NCBI GenBank assembly: GCA_964559125.1
Contig: CAZLGW010000027.1
Location: 1 to 64,000 of the forward strand
Length of the DNA: 64,000 nucleotides
Direction: 5' to 3'
Source of the DNA: Ravibacter sp964559125
GTDB lineage: Bacteria > Bacteroidota > Bacteroidia > Cytophagales > Spirosomataceae
Shown here: positions 62,395 through 64,000 of the stretch, one piece after another
Layout of the letters: every line of letters starts with the position of its first letter
Numbering within the stretch: position 1 is the stretch's first letter
Program-made: the position numbers and the translations under genes
Notes under the pieces: generated by a model
What the model was told of the DNA's origin: nothing
What the model saw: the letters and a program-made list of their open reading frames with translations, nothing else
Database searches by the model: none

Positions 62395-62448
62395 TCTATG
62401 TGGTTTCATCTCTTTCAAAGAAATATTTATTGTTTTTTTGTGACAAAA

Positions 62449-62480
62449 TTGGAGTTATAGCCGGGAAGTTCGCATCTTTG
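62449..62480 (+). promoter_or_regulatory. candidate promoter of the ECF sigma gene
   Basis: ttgg (62449-62452) and catctttg (62473-62480, one mismatch to TAnnTTTG) are separated by 21 nt, a usual spacing in this phylum. The start codon follows at 62514. Confidence 0.4.
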
Positions 62481-62513
62481 GGATGACATAACAGGGATAT
62501 TCGTGGAAAGGTT

Positions 62514-63092
62514 ATGGATCCGCATTTGATAGCTGCCGTGGCAGAGGGTAGCCAGAAAGCCTTCTCTCAATTGTTTTACGCCTGTAAGGACAAGGTGTAC
62601 ACCATTGCGTTGCGGTTTACCGAGTCGCCGGTCATGGCAGAGGAGGTGGTCCAGGAAGTATTTATGAGATTATGGGCAAGACGAGAAAGCCTGCGCGATA
62701 TAGAGGCTTTTGAAGACTACCTTTTTATTATGACCCGCAACCATGTCTTTACGGCTTTGAAGAAGGTTGCATTGCGGCACCGCACCGAAGGCAGCTGGCT
62801 TGGTATTCTTCCTGTTTCCGAAAATGCTACGGAGAGCTCCATCATGATGAAGGAATACGAGCTGGTGCTCCGGCGGGCGATAGACCTTTTGTCGCCGCAG
62901 CAGCGTGAAGTATACCAGCTAAGCAGGGATAAAGGCCTGAAGAGAGAAGAGATAGCGGCCATCCTGCAGGTTTCTCCCGAAACTGTCAAAACACACCTGG
63001 CCCGGGCCCTCCAGCATATCCGGAACTACTGTTCTTCGCAGCTGGGAATGAAGCTGCCCCTCTCACTTATAATAATGGCCGGCTTGTGGTGA
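62514..63092 (+). CDS. ECF RNA polymerase sigma factor, Bacteroidota FecI-like
   Basis: A 192-residue sigma-70 family protein. Region 2 spans 10-85 (FSQLFYACKDKVYTIALRFTES, VVQEVFMRLWARRESL, FIMTRNHVF) and region 4 spans 120-180 (LLSPQQREVYQLSRDKGLKREEIAAILQVSPETVKTHLARAL). The C-terminus is hydrophobic (LPLSLIIMAGLW), as in many sigma factors of this family. It pairs with the FecR gene 143 nt downstream and normally controls a susC/susD-type locus. Confidence 0.92.
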   Translation: MDPHLIAAVAEGSQKAFSQLFYACKDKVYTIALRFTESPVMAEEVVQEVFMRLWARRESLRDIEAFEDYLFIMTRNHVFTALKKVALRHRTEGSWLGILPVSENATESSIMMKEYELVLRRAIDLLSPQQREVYQLSRDKGLKREEIAAILQVSPETVKTHLARALQHIRNYCSSQLGMKLPLSLIIMAGLW

Positions 63093-63235
63093 ACCTTTGT
63101 GGTTCTCCATTCACTCCGCGGCTCTCTGTGTCCGGCTTCTGTATCTCCTAAAAAAATTTTCAGAGCTTGTCCCCCAGAGGAAGACTATAAAAGTCTTTAT
63201 AAAAAACAGGACATTTCTAAATCCTTAATACGGAA

Positions 63236-64000
63236 ATGATTGACGACAGGCTTCGGTACTTGCTGCTAAGGTATTATCAGAAAAGAGCTTCGGCGGAAGA
63301 GCGCGACGAGCTAATGGAACTCCTCCGCGACGGAGCGTATGATGAAGAAGTGAGATACCTGATCGCAGAGCTGATCGATAGCCAAAGCCAGTTTGGGGAC
63401 GTGCTGGAAGACGGACGTGCCGAAGAAATCCTGAGAAATATTTTCCGTTCTGAAGCATCTGTAAATGATCACGGAGATATTTATGCCACAGAGGCAGCGG
63501 ATGACTTCCAACCACCCCGGCGCAATTGGGTGCAGGTCTTCAGGGTCCTGCCGGTGGCGGCAAGCATAGCGCTTCTTGCTTTCCTGGGAGTCTATTGGGC
63601 GATAAATGGTAATCCGCTGAGCATGTTCGGAAAGGCAACCGGCAGTGATAACACTTCACCGGCAGCATCAGCCAGGCAATTGCTGCCTGCAACCGAGAAG
63701 GCGCTGCTCACACTCTGGGATGGCACCGTTTTTAGCCTGGACACCACGCAAACTCAATCTCTTGACAAGCTGACCAGGACTCCGTCAGGCTTTGAAAACG
63801 ACCAGGAAAAAGGCGAGCTTGTCTATAACGGAACTGAGACCAGAAGCGGTTATAATTCCCTGTCGACCCCTCTTGGCGGACAGTACAAACTGGTTCTCCC
63901 CGACGGCTCGAAGGCATGGCTTAATGCAGGTTCAACGTTGAAATTCCCTACTTCTTTTGATACCGGGAGCAGGAGAGTGGAAGTGACCGGAGAGGTATTT
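63236..64000 (+). CDS. FecR-family anti-sigma factor, truncated by the window end
   Basis: An open frame from the ATG at 63236 runs without stop to the window edge (255 codons). The start is MIDDRLRYLLLRYYQKRASAE, the usual cytoplasmic sigma-binding region. A single transmembrane helix follows (residues about 101-123: VFRVLPVAASIALLAFLGVYW), then the periplasmic FecR domain with STPLGGQYKLVLPDGSKAWLN and RVEVTGEVF. It would sense a partner SusC-type receptor and release the sigma factor encoded upstream. A short hairpin aagact-ataaa-agtctt lies at 63181-63197 in its leader. Confidence 0.92.
   Translation, partial: MIDDRLRYLLLRYYQKRASAEERDELMELLRDGAYDEEVRYLIAELIDSQSQFGDVLEDGRAEEILRNIFRSEASVNDHGDIYATEAADDFQPPRRNWVQVFRVLPVAASIALLAFLGVYWAINGNPLSMFGKATGSDNTSPAASARQLLPATEKALLTLWDGTVFSLDTTQTQSLDKLTRTPSGFENDQEKGELVYNGTETRSGYNSLSTPLGGQYKLVLPDGSKAWLNAGSTLKFPTSFDTGSRRVEVTGEVF

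Noticed and set aside
1..64000. CRISPR arrays, tRNA or rRNA genes, integrases and prophage genes
   Set aside because: I saw no regularly spaced direct repeats, no tRNA-like cloverleafs and no phage or recombinase proteins on either strand.

Overview
The window comes from a member of the Bacteroidota. The evidence is a SusC/SusD outer-membrane pair, two proteins with type IX secretion (T9SS) C-terminal sorting domains, an ECF sigma/FecR pair, upstream sequences of the TAnnTTTG (-7) type, few Shine-Dalgarno sites, and many lipoprotein and outer-membrane barrel genes. I cannot place it to genus. There is no rRNA, tRNA, CRISPR array, transposase or phage gene.

Layout. (1) 1-8.4 kb, minus strand: ordinary chromosome. 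It holds a DUF2911 protein, a T9SS-secreted subtilase, an FMN-dependent glutamate-synthase-like protein overlapping aroA, two barrel-like proteins and a lipoprotein. Palindromic repeat elements are scattered between genes. (2) 8.6-39.7 kb, minus strand: one very long co-directional block with 1-14 nt overlaps, read from susC towards an MFS transporter. It holds susC/susD, four tandem five-bladed-propeller glycosidase-like paralogues, a Tat-signal protein of unknown function, four tandem BNR/sialidase-type propellers (one fused to a YVTN propeller), and an SGNH hydrolase. Downstream of these is a set of small-molecule enzymes: an AstE/aspartoacylase-SDR fusion, a threonine-synthase-like PLP enzyme, a DapA/NanA-like aldolase, RraA-like, RidA, an M81 metallopeptidase, an SMP-30 lactonase, a NanM-like mutarotase, an aldo/keto reductase, an SDR, an HpcH/HpaI aldolase and the MFS permease. 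A divergent FadR-type GntR gene at 39.9 kb faces susC across an AT-rich region. A 17-bp inverted repeat in that region overlaps the susC -7 element. I read the block as one regulated uptake-and-degradation system for an acylated, amino- or acidic-sugar-containing glycan. The substrate is not determined.

(3) 40.7-55 kb: mixed accessory genes. These are a 1200-residue CotH/lamin-tail T9SS protein, a zinc alcohol dehydrogenase, a PIN-domain toxin with a short upstream antitoxin, a GH2 enzyme, a lipoprotein-type acetolactate decarboxylase, a barrel protein, the heptose-7-phosphate kinase, a RaiA/HPF ribosome hibernation factor, a DUF4286 protein, a Tat-exported protein related to the large subunit of N,N-dimethylformamidase, and a DUF1080 lipoprotein.

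(4) 55.3-62.3 kb, plus strand: an AraC regulator followed by what looks like a Bacteroidota chaperone-usher-like pilus operon. It consists of a frameshifted subunit-like gene, a small secreted subunit followed by a strong terminator, a PapD-like periplasmic chaperone, a two-domain protein whose C-terminal half has the same fold signature as the subunit (tip-adhesin architecture), and a 956-residue outer-membrane barrel with Ig-like ends (usher candidate). This cluster is my best candidate for an under-described system.

(5) 62.3-64 kb: a 19-codon relic of a sulfatase N-terminus, an ECF sigma factor, and a FecR anti-sigma gene cut by the window edge. This is the usual start of another SusC/SusD locus.
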